From an uncultured Elusimicrobiales bacterium (GTDB taxonomy: Bacteria > Elusimicrobiota > Elusimicrobia > Elusimicrobiales > Elusimicrobiaceae): a stretch of DNA of 61,472 nt. Location of the stretch: the NCBI GenBank assembly GCA_944326725.1, contig CALVFA010000011.1:1-61472 (forward strand), given 5' to 3'. Below the pieces are notes generated by a model, which was given only the letters and a program-made list of their open reading frames with translations, did no database searches and had not been told where the DNA came from. Below are positions 18,011-26,826 of the stretch, in pieces. Position numbers and translations under genes: made by a program. How positions within the stretch are numbered: position 1 is the stretch's first letter; the number at the start of each line of letters is the position of its first letter.

Positions 18011-19138
18011 ATGAGAAACCTTTCTTATAACAACGATATCCGCACCGTACTCACATTGGATGCGGGCGGTACCAACCTAGTATTCAGCGCCATGCGCGCC
18101 AATAAAGAAACCGTAGAACCCATTACCCTGCCCACTCAAGCAGATGACTTGGATAAATGTTTAGCCAATATTGTGCATGGTTTTGAAGAAGTTATCAAAA
18201 AAGCTCCCCATAAACCCGTAGCCATCAGTTTTGCTTTTCCCGGCCCGGCCGATTATGCCAACGGCGTAATCGGCGATTTGCCCAACTTCCCCTCTTTCCG
18301 CGGCGGAGTGGCTTTAGGGCCCTATTTGCATGAAAAATTTAAATTACCCGTTTTTATTAATAACGACGGCGATTTGTTTGCCTATGGCGAGGCCTTTGCC
18401 GGCGCACTGCCCGCCGTCAATGAACACTTTGCCAAATTAGGCAGCCCGCGCCGCTACCACAACTTATTTGGCGTTACGTTGGGCACCGGCACCGGCGGCG
18501 GCATCGTGCGCAATGGAGAGCTCTTTATGGGAGATAACGGAGCCGCGGCGGAAATTTGGGTCATTCGCAACAAACGCTATCCCGAAGCTTTCTCCGAAGA
18601 AGGCGCCGCCATACGCGCCATTAAACGCAGCTACCGCCTTTTGTCCGGAGACAAAACCCCGCTGGAGCCTAAAGACATTTGCCAAATTGCCGAAGGGGAA
18701 CGCCAAGGCAACCAAAAGGCCGCCCAAGAAGCGTTTGAAGAGTTTGGTGATATTTTGGGCAACCAAATCGCCAATGTCAGCACGGTAGTGGACGGGCTGA
18801 TTGTACTTGGCGGAGGTGTGGCGGCGGCCCACAAATGGTTTATGCCGGCTCTTTTAAAAGAAATGAACGGCACACTGCAGCGTTACGATAATGGCGGCAG
18901 CGTGCCGCGCACGCCCTCTAAGGCCTATGATTTGACGGACCCTGTCCAAGCGGAACAATTTTACCAAGGCGGAAGCACCCTAGTTAAAATCCCGCACAGC
19001 AACAAACAGGCCGTTTATAACAAAGAGAAGAAAGTAGGCATTACTCTTTCCAAGCTGGGCACCAGCCGGGCCGTATCCATTGGGGCTTATTCGTTTGCAC
19101 TCAACGAAATTGATAAGAAAAAACGGGAAAACAAATGA
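18011..19138 (+). CDS. ROK-family sugar kinase
   Basis: ROK proteins phosphorylate hexoses or act as sugar-sensing repressors; this one has no DNA-binding domain, so it is probably a kinase. 375 aa. Phosphate 1 motif LDAGGTNLVFS at residues 16-26; the sugar-site Asp is in NNDGDLFAYGEA; GVTLGTGTGGGIV is the second phosphate motif. The ROK signature with His and the CxCGxxGC zinc knuckle is absent: the region reads EIWVIRNKRYPEAFSEEG. The product also carries a C-terminal insertion of about 60 residues. Its stop overlaps the manA start (ATGA), suggesting glucose/mannose phosphorylation coupled to isomerisation. Confidence 0.88.
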   Translation: MRNLSYNNDIRTVLTLDAGGTNLVFSAMRANKETVEPITLPTQADDLDKCLANIVHGFEEVIKKAPHKPVAISFAFPGPADYANGVIGDLPNFPSFRGGVALGPYLHEKFKLPVFINNDGDLFAYGEAFAGALPAVNEHFAKLGSPRRYHNLFGVTLGTGTGGGIVRNGELFMGDNGAAAEIWVIRNKRYPEAFSEEGAAIRAIKRSYRLLSGDKTPLEPKDICQIAEGERQGNQKAAQEAFEEFGDILGNQIANVSTVVDGLIVLGGGVAAAHKWFMPALLKEMNGTLQRYDNGGSVPRTPSKAYDLTDPVQAEQFYQGGSTLVKIPHSNKQAVYNKEKKVGITLSKLGTSRAVSIGAYSFALNEIDKKKRENK

Positions 19139-20103
19139 ATCTATATCCGCTGAAATTCCGTCCGATTTTTAAACAAACCATCTGGGGCGGCAACAAACTG
19201 CGCGAACAGCTGCATAAAACGCTCGCCCCGGAAAACACCGGAGAAAGCTGGGAGCTTTCCGCCGTAGCGGGCAATGTGTCTATAGCAAAAAATGGTCCTT
19301 TGGCCGGAAAAGATTTGGATTTTCTCTGCAAACACTTCGGTCCGCAGCTCTTGGGGGAAAAAGTATGCGCCAAAACCGGCAATGATTTCCCGCTGTTATT
19401 TAAGTTTATAGACGCCGCCAAAGATTTGTCCATACAAGTCCACCCTGCAGACGAACTGGCGCGCGCACGCCACAACTGCTTAGGGAAAACAGAGATGTGG
19501 TATGTGCTGCAGGCGGACCCAGGGGCCCGGCTGTTAAGCGGCTTTCAAGAGTCCACTGCCAAAGAAGAATATCCCTCTTTGGTACAAAGCGGAGAAATTA
19601 TAAACCGCTTGGGCTGTTATGAAGTAAAAGCTGGAGACGTCTTTTTTATTCCGGCCGGGCGCATACACGCCATTGGGGCCGGCCTTGTGGTGGCGGAAGT
19701 GCAACAAACTTCCGACGTTACGTACCGCATTTATGACTACCACCGCAAAGGACCTGACGGCAAAGAACGCCAGCTGCATACAGAGCAAGCGTTAGACGCG
19801 ATAGATTTCTCTGTTATCACAGAAGCGCGCAACCGCTACATTGCCCGCTTAAACCAAGCGGTGCCCGCCATACAATGTCCTTTCTTTACGGTCAATGTGC
19901 TGGAATTGCAAGGACACATGCACCGGGATTTAAAAGCACAGCAAAGTTTTGTGGTCTATATGTGCGCCAAAGGGCAAGCCCAGTTGGAGTGCGGCGGATA
20001 TACCTTGCCGCTGCAAACGGGAGAAACGGTACTCGTTCCCGCCCAATGCGCAGACTGTATACTGAGCGCAGAACAAGCCAAACTGCTGGAAGTGTATATT
20101 TAG
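19135..20103 (+). CDS. manA: Mannose-6-phosphate isomerase, class I
   Basis: Zinc cupin enzyme interconverting mannose 6-phosphate and fructose 6-phosphate. 322 aa, the short bacterial type. Metal ligands are visible in SIQVHPAD (Gln and His), GKTEMWYVL (Glu) and IPAGRIHAIGAG (His). The catalytic Arg region is VTYRIYDY. It overlaps the ROK kinase gene by 4 bp, forming a two-gene operon. In context it would take mannose 6-phosphate from the mannose-family PTS at 31-34 kb into glycolysis. Strong terminator follows. Confidence 0.96.
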   Translation: MNLYPLKFRPIFKQTIWGGNKLREQLHKTLAPENTGESWELSAVAGNVSIAKNGPLAGKDLDFLCKHFGPQLLGEKVCAKTGNDFPLLFKFIDAAKDLSIQVHPADELARARHNCLGKTEMWYVLQADPGARLLSGFQESTAKEEYPSLVQSGEIINRLGCYEVKAGDVFFIPAGRIHAIGAGLVVAEVQQTSDVTYRIYDYHRKGPDGKERQLHTEQALDAIDFSVITEARNRYIARLNQAVPAIQCPFFTVNVLELQGHMHRDLKAQQSFVVYMCAKGQAQLECGGYTLPLQTGETVLVPAQCADCILSAEQAKLLEVYI

Positions 20104-20116
20104 TTCTATCAACATA

Positions 20117-20150
20117 AAAATACCCCGGACAAATGTCCGGGGTATTTTGT
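20117..20150 (+). terminator. Terminator of manA
   Basis: 14-bp perfect stem AAAATACCCCGGAC / GTCCGGGGTATTTT with an AAAT loop. Confidence 0.9.
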
Positions 20151-20329
20151 GATATTTTTAGCCACAAACTCTCTGCCTAAGGCCGGGAAACGAAACCTCC
20201 GGCCCGCTAAAAACATGGGTTATACATAGGCTGTAGAAACAGAAAGAAGCCACGCTGGGACCTTAGGCATAAGCCTGCAAATTTTTTCCCACCAATCTTT
20301 TAGTAACAATCTTTCTCCGCAAATCCGGC

Positions 20330-20361
20330 AAAATAGAATGGCAGGCTGATACCAGCCTGCC
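20330..20361 (-). terminator. Probable terminator of galE
   Basis: Perfect 8-bp stem GGCAGGCT / AGCCTGCC with a 6-nt loop, followed on the minus strand by ATTCTATTTT. 34 nt after the galE stop. Confidence 0.6.
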
Positions 20362-20394
20362 AAATATGCGCAGAATTTGAAACAAAAGCGCCGC

Positions 20395-21372
20395 TTAATA
20401 CCTTCTCTTCTGCTCCCAATTCCAAGCAGTAGCAATAATATCCTCTATATTCATATACCGCGGCTTCCAGCCCAGCACGGTTTCCGCCGGGCCGTGGGCG
20501 GCGGCATAGAGCTCAGCCGGGTCCCCGGCGCGGCGCGGCGCATTTTCCACCGGGCATTTCTTGCCGGTCACTTTTTCTGCCGCAGAAATAATGTCTTTGA
20601 CGGAGGTTTTCACCCCGGTACCCAAGTTCACGCACCCACTGAAAGTATCCAGTTTCTCCAAAGCCAGCCGGTGGGCCTCTGCCAAATCTTCCACGTGGAT
20701 ATAATCGCGCAGGCAGGTGCCGTCGGGGGTGGGGTAGTCGGTGCCGAAAATTTTAATGCAGGGCCGTTTGCCTTGTATGGCCTGCAGCACCAGCGGGATT
20801 AAATGGGTTTCCGGATTGTGGGACTCCCCAATACTTCCGTCAGCGGCGGCGCCGGCGGCGTTGAAATAGCGCAGGGCGGCGTATTTAAGCCCATATGCGC
20901 GGGCATAATCTGCAAACGCCTGTTCAATCATCAGCTTGGTGCGGCCATAGGGGTTAATGGGGTTTTGCGGGTGTTTTTCATCCATGGGGGTATATTGAGG
21001 CTCCCCATAGGTGGCACAGGTGCTGGAGAAAACAATTTTCTGCACGCCGTGTTTTTTCATAGCCGCCAGCAAATTGAGCGTGCCGGACACATTGTTTTGA
21101 TAATATTTTTGCGGGTCTGTTACGCTTTCGCCCACATACGCGTAAGCGGCAAAGTGAAACACCGCTTCAAAATCATATTTAGAAAAAAGCTGTTCCAAAG
21201 ACTCCGGGCACGCCAAATCCGCTTTTTCAAACGGCACGCCCTGCGGCACCGCCTCGCGGTGGCCATACACCAAATTATCCGCCACGACACAATCATACCC
21301 TTTTTCCGTCAAATGCTTAACAATATGCGAGCCTATATAGCCCGCTCCGCCCATGACCAATACTTTTTTCAT
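20395..21372 (-). CDS. galE: UDP-glucose 4-epimerase
   Basis: NAD-dependent short-chain dehydrogenase-type epimerase that interconverts UDP-glucose and UDP-galactose, feeding surface glycan synthesis. 325 aa. The Rossmann motif GGAGYIGS is at residues 8-15; the catalytic residues are in SSTCATYGE and NPYGRTK (YxxxK). The FNAAGAAADGSIGE segment and C-terminal substrate domain are typical. AAGGGG lies 6 nt before the ATG at 21372. It is alone in its unit. A related UDP-hexose 4-epimerase specificity (GlcNAc) cannot be excluded. Confidence 0.95.
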   Translation of the reverse strand: MKKVLVMGGAGYIGSHIVKHLTEKGYDCVVADNLVYGHREAVPQGVPFEKADLACPESLEQLFSKYDFEAVFHFAAYAYVGESVTDPQKYYQNNVSGTLNLLAAMKKHGVQKIVFSSTCATYGEPQYTPMDEKHPQNPINPYGRTKLMIEQAFADYARAYGLKYAALRYFNAAGAAADGSIGESHNPETHLIPLVLQAIQGKRPCIKIFGTDYPTPDGTCLRDYIHVEDLAEAHRLALEKLDTFSGCVNLGTGVKTSVKDIISAAEKVTGKKCPVENAPRRAGDPAELYAAAHGPAETVLGWKPRYMNIEDIIATAWNWEQKRRY

Positions 21373-21628
21373 ATATTCCCCTTAGGCAGCCTGGCGCCGT
21401 CTGTTTGTTCTTATACATCACAAGGCGGCCTTTTTGACTGCACTGATTATGGATTTAGAAACAGGGTGCTTCTTAAGAAATCATAACTTAAAAACAGAAA
21501 GCGGTCAACGCAAAAAAATCTTGAATAAAAGAGTTGGACAGAGATTCTGCTGTACTGAGAGTACGTTTAGCACAAAAAACAGCCGGAAGCTTTTTGAATA
21601 GAGCCAGGCAGGACTTAAAAATAAAAAC

Positions 21629-21657
21629 TTTCCAAAAAAAGAAAAAATTGCTATACT
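21629..21657 (+). promoter_or_regulatory. Promoter of tRNA-Ala
   Basis: TTTCCA (21629-21634), 17-base spacer, extended -10 TGC-TATACT (21649-21657). Confidence 0.65.
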
Positions 21658-21670
21658 ATATACATAAGAC

Positions 21671-21746
21671 GGGCCCGTAGCTCAGCTGGGAGAGCGCCTG
21701 CATGGCATGCAGGAGGTCGCAAGTTCGATCCTTGTCGGGTCCACCA
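21671..21746 (+). tRNA. tRNA-Ala (GGC)
   Basis: Acceptor GGGCCCG pairs with CGGGTCC (21736-21742, one G-U). Anticodon loop ATGGCAT gives GGC at 21704-21706. The T arm is intact. CCA is encoded (21744-21746), unlike the other two tRNAs here. Confidence 0.97.
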
Positions 21747-21757
21747 TTTTTCTACAT

Positions 21758-21783
21758 ACCCACTCTAAAGAGTGGGTTTTTTA
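21758..21783 (+). terminator. Terminator of tRNA-Ala
   Basis: Perfect 8-bp stem ACCCACTC / GAGTGGGT, TAAA loop, seven T. Confidence 0.9.
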
Positions 21784-21934
21784 TTGATACCAAAAAGCCA
21801 AGCTGCCTCTTCCAAAGACTCCGCCCCCGTAACGGACGGGCGCCGACAAGCAGTATTCTAACAAAACAGCACAATTGTCTTTTAAAAGGCACAGCCGCCT
21901 GAGGGAGGCTTGGCTTCAGCTGCGCCTGCTCTAT

Positions 21935-21972
21935 ATAAAAAAGCGGAAGCCCAACCTAGGTTTCCGCTTTTA
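21935..21972 (-). terminator. Terminator of the smc-phosphoesterase operon
   Basis: 10-bp stem AAAAGCGGAA / TTCCGCTTTT with minus-strand T-tract. Confidence 0.8.
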
Positions 21973-21991
21973 AAATTTGCCGCTGCAGCCC

Positions 21992-22735
21992 TTACATTCC
22001 CAGCGCCAAACTGTCTACCAAGAAAGCGGGCAACCCTGCTTCGCGCATTTTGTCCTGCGTTTTGGTAAAATCATAAGCCTGGCGAATAAAACGGAAAATG
22101 TTTGTTTTGTCATCCCAAATACCGAAAGAGGCGCGCGGGTCATTATCGCGCGGTTTGCCTACGGAGCCTGGGTTGACCACATAGCGCAACAGCGGGTGGA
22201 AGTTGACGCTGGCCTCTTGGCGCACTACCGCCACATGGCATACGTTCTCGTCTCCCTCCATATAAAAAGACAAATGCGTATGGCCCACAAATAATACTTG
22301 CCCTTTCCACAAATCATAGGCCGCACGGTACTGCTGGCAGCCGGCCAAATATTCTTTGATAGGGTCCATAGGCGTGCCATGCACCGCCGTAAAATTTTTT
22401 CCGCGCACCACTTCCGGCAAAAACGACACCGCACGCACTGCTTTGGGGCTCATTTGGCGCGCGCTCCAGTCCAAAGAATTTAAGGCTTCAAAATTGAAAT
22501 ATTCCCGCAATTCCGGGTGGGAGAAAACGGCGTCGTGGTTACCCATCACGCCTACAGCCAAGCCCTCTTCCTGCAGTTTAAGATACTTCTGCACGCACTT
22601 TTCGGGGTCTGGGCCGTAGCCGACCAAATCCCCGCAGAAAATATATTGCTGCACGCCTTCCGCCTTGAGCCGTTTGAGCGCGGCGTTAAAGGCTTCCAGA
22701 TTGCCGTGAATGTCGGAAAGGACGCCGTATAACAT
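21992..22735 (-). CDS. Calcineurin-like metallophosphoesterase
   Basis: 247-aa soluble phosphoesterase of the YfcE/MJ0936-like class, with all metal motifs: SDIHGN (residues 7-12), GDLVGYGPDP, GNHD, and GHTH, plus the late VVNPGSVGKPRD segment. The two-metal site hydrolyses phosphodiesters, but the substrate is unknown. It is translationally coupled to smc: the smc stop and this ATG share a base (TGATG). The link with SMC suggests co-expression rather than a known functional partnership. Confidence 0.9.
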   Translation of the reverse strand: MLYGVLSDIHGNLEAFNAALKRLKAEGVQQYIFCGDLVGYGPDPEKCVQKYLKLQEEGLAVGVMGNHDAVFSHPELREYFNFEALNSLDWSARQMSPKAVRAVSFLPEVVRGKNFTAVHGTPMDPIKEYLAGCQQYRAAYDLWKGQVLFVGHTHLSFYMEGDENVCHVAVVRQEASVNFHPLLRYVVNPGSVGKPRDNDPRASFGIWDDKTNIFRFIRQAYDFTKTQDKMREAGLPAFLVDSLALGM

Positions 22736-25700
22736 CAGGATACCGCCATCGCTTCCAGTTCTTCTTTTTTGGCGGCGTCGGCACGGTCGGCCAGGTTGAC
22801 AGACATTACTTTGGACACGCCGCTTTCTTCCATAGTAATACCATAGAGGCGGCGGGCCGACTCCATCGTGCGTTTATTGTGGGTGACCACAATAAACTGG
22901 GTGGTGTTGGAGAACTCTTTAATCAAATTGACAAAGCGCTCCACATTGGCCTCGTCCAAAGCGGCGTCGGCTTCGTCCATAATGCAGAACGGGGCCGGAT
23001 TGTGCGTAAAGAACGCAAAAAGCAGCGAAAGCGCCGTCAGCGTTTTCTCCCCGCCGGACATGGAAGAGATGTTGAGCAGCTTTTTGCCGGGCGGCTGGGC
23101 GTAAATTTCAATGCCCGTTTCCAGCAGGTTTTCCGGGTCGGTCAGCACCAAATCACATTCGCCGCCGCGGAAAAGCGTTTGGTAAATGTTTTTAAAGTGC
23201 ATTTTGACCTGTTCAAAGGTATAGCGGAAATTATCGCGCGTGGTGACATTGATTTTGTGAATGGCGGAGCGCAAGTCTTTTTTGGCTTCTTCCAAGTCAT
23301 TGATTTGGGTTTTGAGGAAGTTGTGCCGCTCGGTCAGTGCGTCGTATTCTTCCGGCGCGGTCATATTGACGGCGCCCATATTCTCAATGCGTTTGCGCAT
23401 CATTTTTACGCGCTCGTAATCCACCTGTTTATCGCCAAAATTCATTTGCGCCTCTTCCGGCGTAATGTTCCAGCTTTCAAAGAGGTTATTTACCACCGTC
23501 GTGCGCTGGCGGCGGGCGTTGGAGAGCGCATTTTCCAAATCGTTTTGTTTGATGTGCAGCTCAGAGAGCTGTTTTTTATTGGCGTTGAGTGCGGTCATTT
23601 TATCGTTGTATTCTTTTTTCAACACTTCCAATGACTCACGCAATTTATACTCGTCGGTTTCCAGGCCGGCCAAAGTGTCGCGCTCGGTGGAGAGCTTGGC
23701 CTGGGTGGACAGTTTTTCCTCCGCCAAAGCCTGCAAGCGGGCGTGGGCGGATTTGGCCGCCTCGGCACGTTTGCCTTCATTTTGCAGCAAGGTATTATAT
23801 TCAAATTCCGTAGATTTCAGGTCCACTTCCACATTGTTTTTGCGGATTTTAAATTCGTACAAAGCCCCGTTTAAACTGTTGAGGCGGCCTTTGGTTTGCT
23901 CGGTCTGTTTTTGCAGTTCTATTTTTTGCGTTTTCAGGTTTTCCGTCTGCGTTTTTATATCTTCCTGCTGTTTCAAAATGCTCTGCAAGTTTTGCTGCAG
24001 CTGCTGCACATTTTGTTTGCGGCGGTCCACCCGCGCCATCAGCTCCTGCTTTTGGGCTGCAGCTTTGGCCAGGGCCTCTTCCGCCTGTTTCAGCTCCCGC
24101 TCTTTGGCGGCCAGCTCCCCCTGCACCGCCCCGGCGGCTACCGCCGCTTCCTGGGCGCCCACACGCAGGGTACGCAGGGCCTCTTCGGCCTTTTGCAACG
24201 CTTCGTAATTGGCAATTGTCTGGCGGGAAAGTTCTTCTTCCTGCGCCGTTTTTTCCGCCAGCGCCTGGCGGGCGTTTTCTTCTTCGCCCCAGTAGGCTTC
24301 CGGTGCGGTTACTCCGGGCGCGCCGGCACTGAGGAAAAAGCCCTCGCGCAACGCTCCGTCGTCTGCCGCATCATAACCGCCAATAAGTAAAGAAATCAAA
24401 TTTTCCAGCTCCGGCCCGTATTGCAAACGGCTTTTAAGCGTACCGGAAACGGATGGCGCCGTAGGCACTTGGTCTAATAAAATAAATTTACAGCGCGCTT
24501 TGCCGTGTGCTTTTAATTTTTCCACAGCGGCCTTGGCGGCGGCTTCGTTTTCGCACAACACGGCGTCTAAATACTTGCCAAACGCCTCTTCCACGGCAGT
24601 AGCGTCTGCCGGCTGGTATTTAAGCGCCTTGCGCAGTGTGCCTTTTACACCGCTCAGATTAGACTCGCACGCCACTTTCACCCCCACCCAATAGGGGTCG
24701 TTCTCTCCCTGGGTGCGAATTAACTCCAGCTTGGCGTTTAAAGCGGCTTTTTCGGATTTTACCGTAGAGAGCTGTTCATTAAGCGCGCTGCGTTTCTGCT
24801 GCAAATCTTTAACTGCGCTTTCCTGCTGGGCAATTTGCTCACGCGCCTGGCTGGCGGCGTTTTGCTTTTCCTGCAAGCGGGCGCGGATTTCTTCCAGCGC
24901 GCGGCGCACGCCTTCTACGCCGCTGTCTGCCTGGCTGCTTTTCTCCAGTGTAATTAAATCTTCACTCTCGCGCTGTACATTGGCCTGCTCTAAGGAAATT
25001 TTGTTTTGGCATTCCATTTGGTTTTGCACCAAACGCATTAAATCGGTGCTGGCGCGCTGGATTTGCGCGTCTGCGTTGCGCAGGTCTTGCTCTTGTTTTT
25101 GGGACAGGGCAAATTCTTCGTTATATTGCTTTTGCAGGGGGGCTAGTTGGCCTTCCAGCTCCGCCAGCTGTGCTTTGAGCTTAGCGATGGCAGGCTCTAT
25201 CTCTTTAATACGGCTTTGGCCGCGTTCGGCTTCGCTGCCGGAGGCCGCCAGCTGGGCGGTAAATTCGGCGGTTAAATTGTCGCAGTTTTTAATAGCCCCT
25301 TCCAACAAACCCACCTGGTATTTGCTGGCGGCTATTTTTTCATTAAACTGGGCCACCTCTTTTTGTTTGTGTGTCAGGTTTAAATCCATGGCGGCAGTTT
25401 GCCCTTCCTGCGCGGAAATCTGGTTATCCAAATCTTGGGCGCGCCGCAGCACCGGCTCCAGCTCGGCGCTGTGTTTGGCTATCAGACTGTCTGCCTCTTT
25501 AATGGAGCAAAGGGAAATGGCTATTTCGCTTTCTTTCAGTTCGTCGCGGTATTTCTGGTACAGGCGGGCCTTGCGCGCTTCGCCGTCTAATTTTTTAATT
25601 TGCTCGGCAATCAAGGCCACCGTGTCAGACAGGCGGGCCAAATCCATATCCACCCGCTCCAACCGGCGGATACATTCCTCCCGCTTGGCCTTATACTTAG

Positions 25701-26202
25701 ACACGCCGGCCACTTCTTCAAACATCTCGCGGCGCTGTTCCGGCGTGGCGGAAAGCACGCTTTCCACGCCGCCCTGGTCAATAATGGCGTAGCCTTCCCC
25801 GCCGATACCCGTATCTAAAAACAAATCGCGGATATCGCGCAGGCGGCACTGCACTTTGTTTAAATAGTATTCGCTCTCCCCGGAGCGGAAGATTTTGCGG
25901 CTGACGGTAATTTCATTAAAATCCAGCGGCAGGTTGCGCGTGGAATTGTCAAAAATCATGCTCACCTGCGCCATATTCAGCGGCGCGCGTTTGGCGGTAC
26001 CGTTAAAAATGATGTCCACCATAGAAGCGGAGCGTAAGGCTTTCCAGCTCATCTCACCAATCGTCCAGCGCACAGAGTCTATTACGTTGGATTTGCCGCA
26101 GCCGTTGGGCCCTACCACACAGGTAATACCGGGTTCAAAGTCCAAACGCACTTTGTCGGCAAAAGATTTGAAACCAACGATTTCTATGGCTTTTAAATAC
26201 AT
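22735..26202 (-). CDS. smc: Chromosome segregation protein SMC
   Basis: ATP-driven DNA loop-forming condensin subunit. 1155 aa. Head half 1 has Walker A GPNGCGKSN at residues 31-39. Two long coiled coils (about 170-500 and 660-990) flank a hinge (about 505-640). Head half 2 has the signature LSSMSGGEKTL and Walker B FCIMDEADAALDEANV. The hinge end reads LSAGAPGVTAPE, where most SMCs have a GGxxTGG-like turn, so the hinge is divergent. An extended -10 box lies about 40 nt upstream of the ATG, with GAGGA as ribosome site. scpA/scpB are not in the window. Confidence 0.97.
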   Translation of the reverse strand: MYLKAIEIVGFKSFADKVRLDFEPGITCVVGPNGCGKSNVIDSVRWTIGEMSWKALRSASMVDIIFNGTAKRAPLNMAQVSMIFDNSTRNLPLDFNEITVSRKIFRSGESEYYLNKVQCRLRDIRDLFLDTGIGGEGYAIIDQGGVESVLSATPEQRREMFEEVAGVSKYKAKREECIRRLERVDMDLARLSDTVALIAEQIKKLDGEARKARLYQKYRDELKESEIAISLCSIKEADSLIAKHSAELEPVLRRAQDLDNQISAQEGQTAAMDLNLTHKQKEVAQFNEKIAASKYQVGLLEGAIKNCDNLTAEFTAQLAASGSEAERGQSRIKEIEPAIAKLKAQLAELEGQLAPLQKQYNEEFALSQKQEQDLRNADAQIQRASTDLMRLVQNQMECQNKISLEQANVQRESEDLITLEKSSQADSGVEGVRRALEEIRARLQEKQNAASQAREQIAQQESAVKDLQQKRSALNEQLSTVKSEKAALNAKLELIRTQGENDPYWVGVKVACESNLSGVKGTLRKALKYQPADATAVEEAFGKYLDAVLCENEAAAKAAVEKLKAHGKARCKFILLDQVPTAPSVSGTLKSRLQYGPELENLISLLIGGYDAADDGALREGFFLSAGAPGVTAPEAYWGEEENARQALAEKTAQEEELSRQTIANYEALQKAEEALRTLRVGAQEAAVAAGAVQGELAAKERELKQAEEALAKAAAQKQELMARVDRRKQNVQQLQQNLQSILKQQEDIKTQTENLKTQKIELQKQTEQTKGRLNSLNGALYEFKIRKNNVEVDLKSTEFEYNTLLQNEGKRAEAAKSAHARLQALAEEKLSTQAKLSTERDTLAGLETDEYKLRESLEVLKKEYNDKMTALNANKKQLSELHIKQNDLENALSNARRQRTTVVNNLFESWNITPEEAQMNFGDKQVDYERVKMMRKRIENMGAVNMTAPEEYDALTERHNFLKTQINDLEEAKKDLRSAIHKINVTTRDNFRYTFEQVKMHFKNIYQTLFRGGECDLVLTDPENLLETGIEIYAQPPGKKLLNISSMSGGEKTLTALSLLFAFFTHNPAPFCIMDEADAALDEANVERFVNLIKEFSNTTQFIVVTHNKRTMESARRLYGITMEESGVSKVMSVNLADRADAAKKEELEAMAVS

Positions 26203-26240
26203 GAGAGTACCGTCCTCTATAATAGGGGATATATATATGT

Positions 26241-26249
26241 ATTATAACA
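26241..26249 (-). promoter_or_regulatory. Extended -10 promoter of smc
   Basis: TGT-TATAAT on the minus strand, 38 nt upstream of the smc start; no clear -35. Confidence 0.55.
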
Positions 26250-26540
26250 TTTGCCACGCTATTACAGGCAAAGAGCGCCCGGCCCGAAAGCCGCCCGGCG
26301 CCACATTTGGACACTCTTACGCGTAGAGAGAAAAACAAGAAAAAGAAACTCCGAGAGAGATTTTTCAACGCTCCGAGGAAAAAAGGGCTTGCAAAAGAAA
26401 TGAATATTTATTAGACTTTTTCGGTAAGGGTGCCGGACACCCCTCCGCGGCTGGAAGCATCGCAAGCGGACGGCAAACATTTTAGACGTTTTAAAAAATC
26501 CGAACCCTGCAATATGTTTCCTGAAAGGAGGAACAAATTA
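26250..26540. other. Intergenic region between smc and the small repeat protein
   Basis: Divergent intergenic space. On the plus strand TTGCAA (26389-26394), 17 bases, TAGACT (26412-26417) is a possible promoter for the gene at 26542. It would give a leader of about 115 nt with the hairpin GGGTG-CCGGA-CACCC (26427-26441). No other feature recognised. Confidence 0.35.
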
Positions 26541-26541
26541 T

Positions 26542-26766
26542 ATGGCAGAAAAAGTACTCAAAATTGGCGTAGAACGCGAAGACGGCTTCCTCTACTACAT
26601 TGATAAAGACGGCGATGTGGCCCGTGTGCAAATGGCCCGCGGCGGCAAAAAAGGCGGCAAGCCCAAAAAAGTAGAAAAAACCGGCATCAAGAAAGAAAAA
26701 GGATATCTGTATTTCTTGGACAAGAAAGGCGATATCTCCAGAGCCAAAATGGTCAACGCCAAATAA
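26542..26766 (+). CDS. Small basic protein made of two copies of one motif
   Basis: 74 aa, unusually Lys/Gly-rich, family not recognised with certainty. It is an internal duplication. Copy 1 (residues 6-31) reads LKIGVEREDGFLYYIDKDGD then VARVQM. Copy 2 (residues 46-71) reads EKTGIKKEKGYLYFLDKKGD then ISRAKM. A basic GGKKGGKPKK linker joins them. Each copy looks like a short beta-hairpin unit. The ribosome site AAAGGAGG is the strongest in the window and a perfect terminator follows, so high expression is likely. The lysine-rich linker and small size suggest a nucleic-acid-binding or ribosome-associated role, which is only an inference. Confidence 0.85.
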   Translation: MAEKVLKIGVEREDGFLYYIDKDGDVARVQMARGGKKGGKPKKVEKTGIKKEKGYLYFLDKKGDISRAKMVNAK

Positions 26767-26770
26767 TTTA

Positions 26771-26798
26771 ACGCCCCGCATCAGCGGGGCGTTTTTTT
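26771..26798 (+). terminator. Terminator of the small repeat protein gene
   Basis: Perfect 9-bp stem ACGCCCCGC / GCGGGGCGT, ATCA loop, seven T. Confidence 0.9.
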
Positions 26799-26826
26799 GT
26801 GTGTCTACTCATACTAATTTTTTACG

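Noticed and set aside
20160..20330. Regulatory RNA in the manA-galE gap
   Set aside because: Only short GGCCGG/CCGGCC pairing near 20183; no consistent fold apart from the two terminators.
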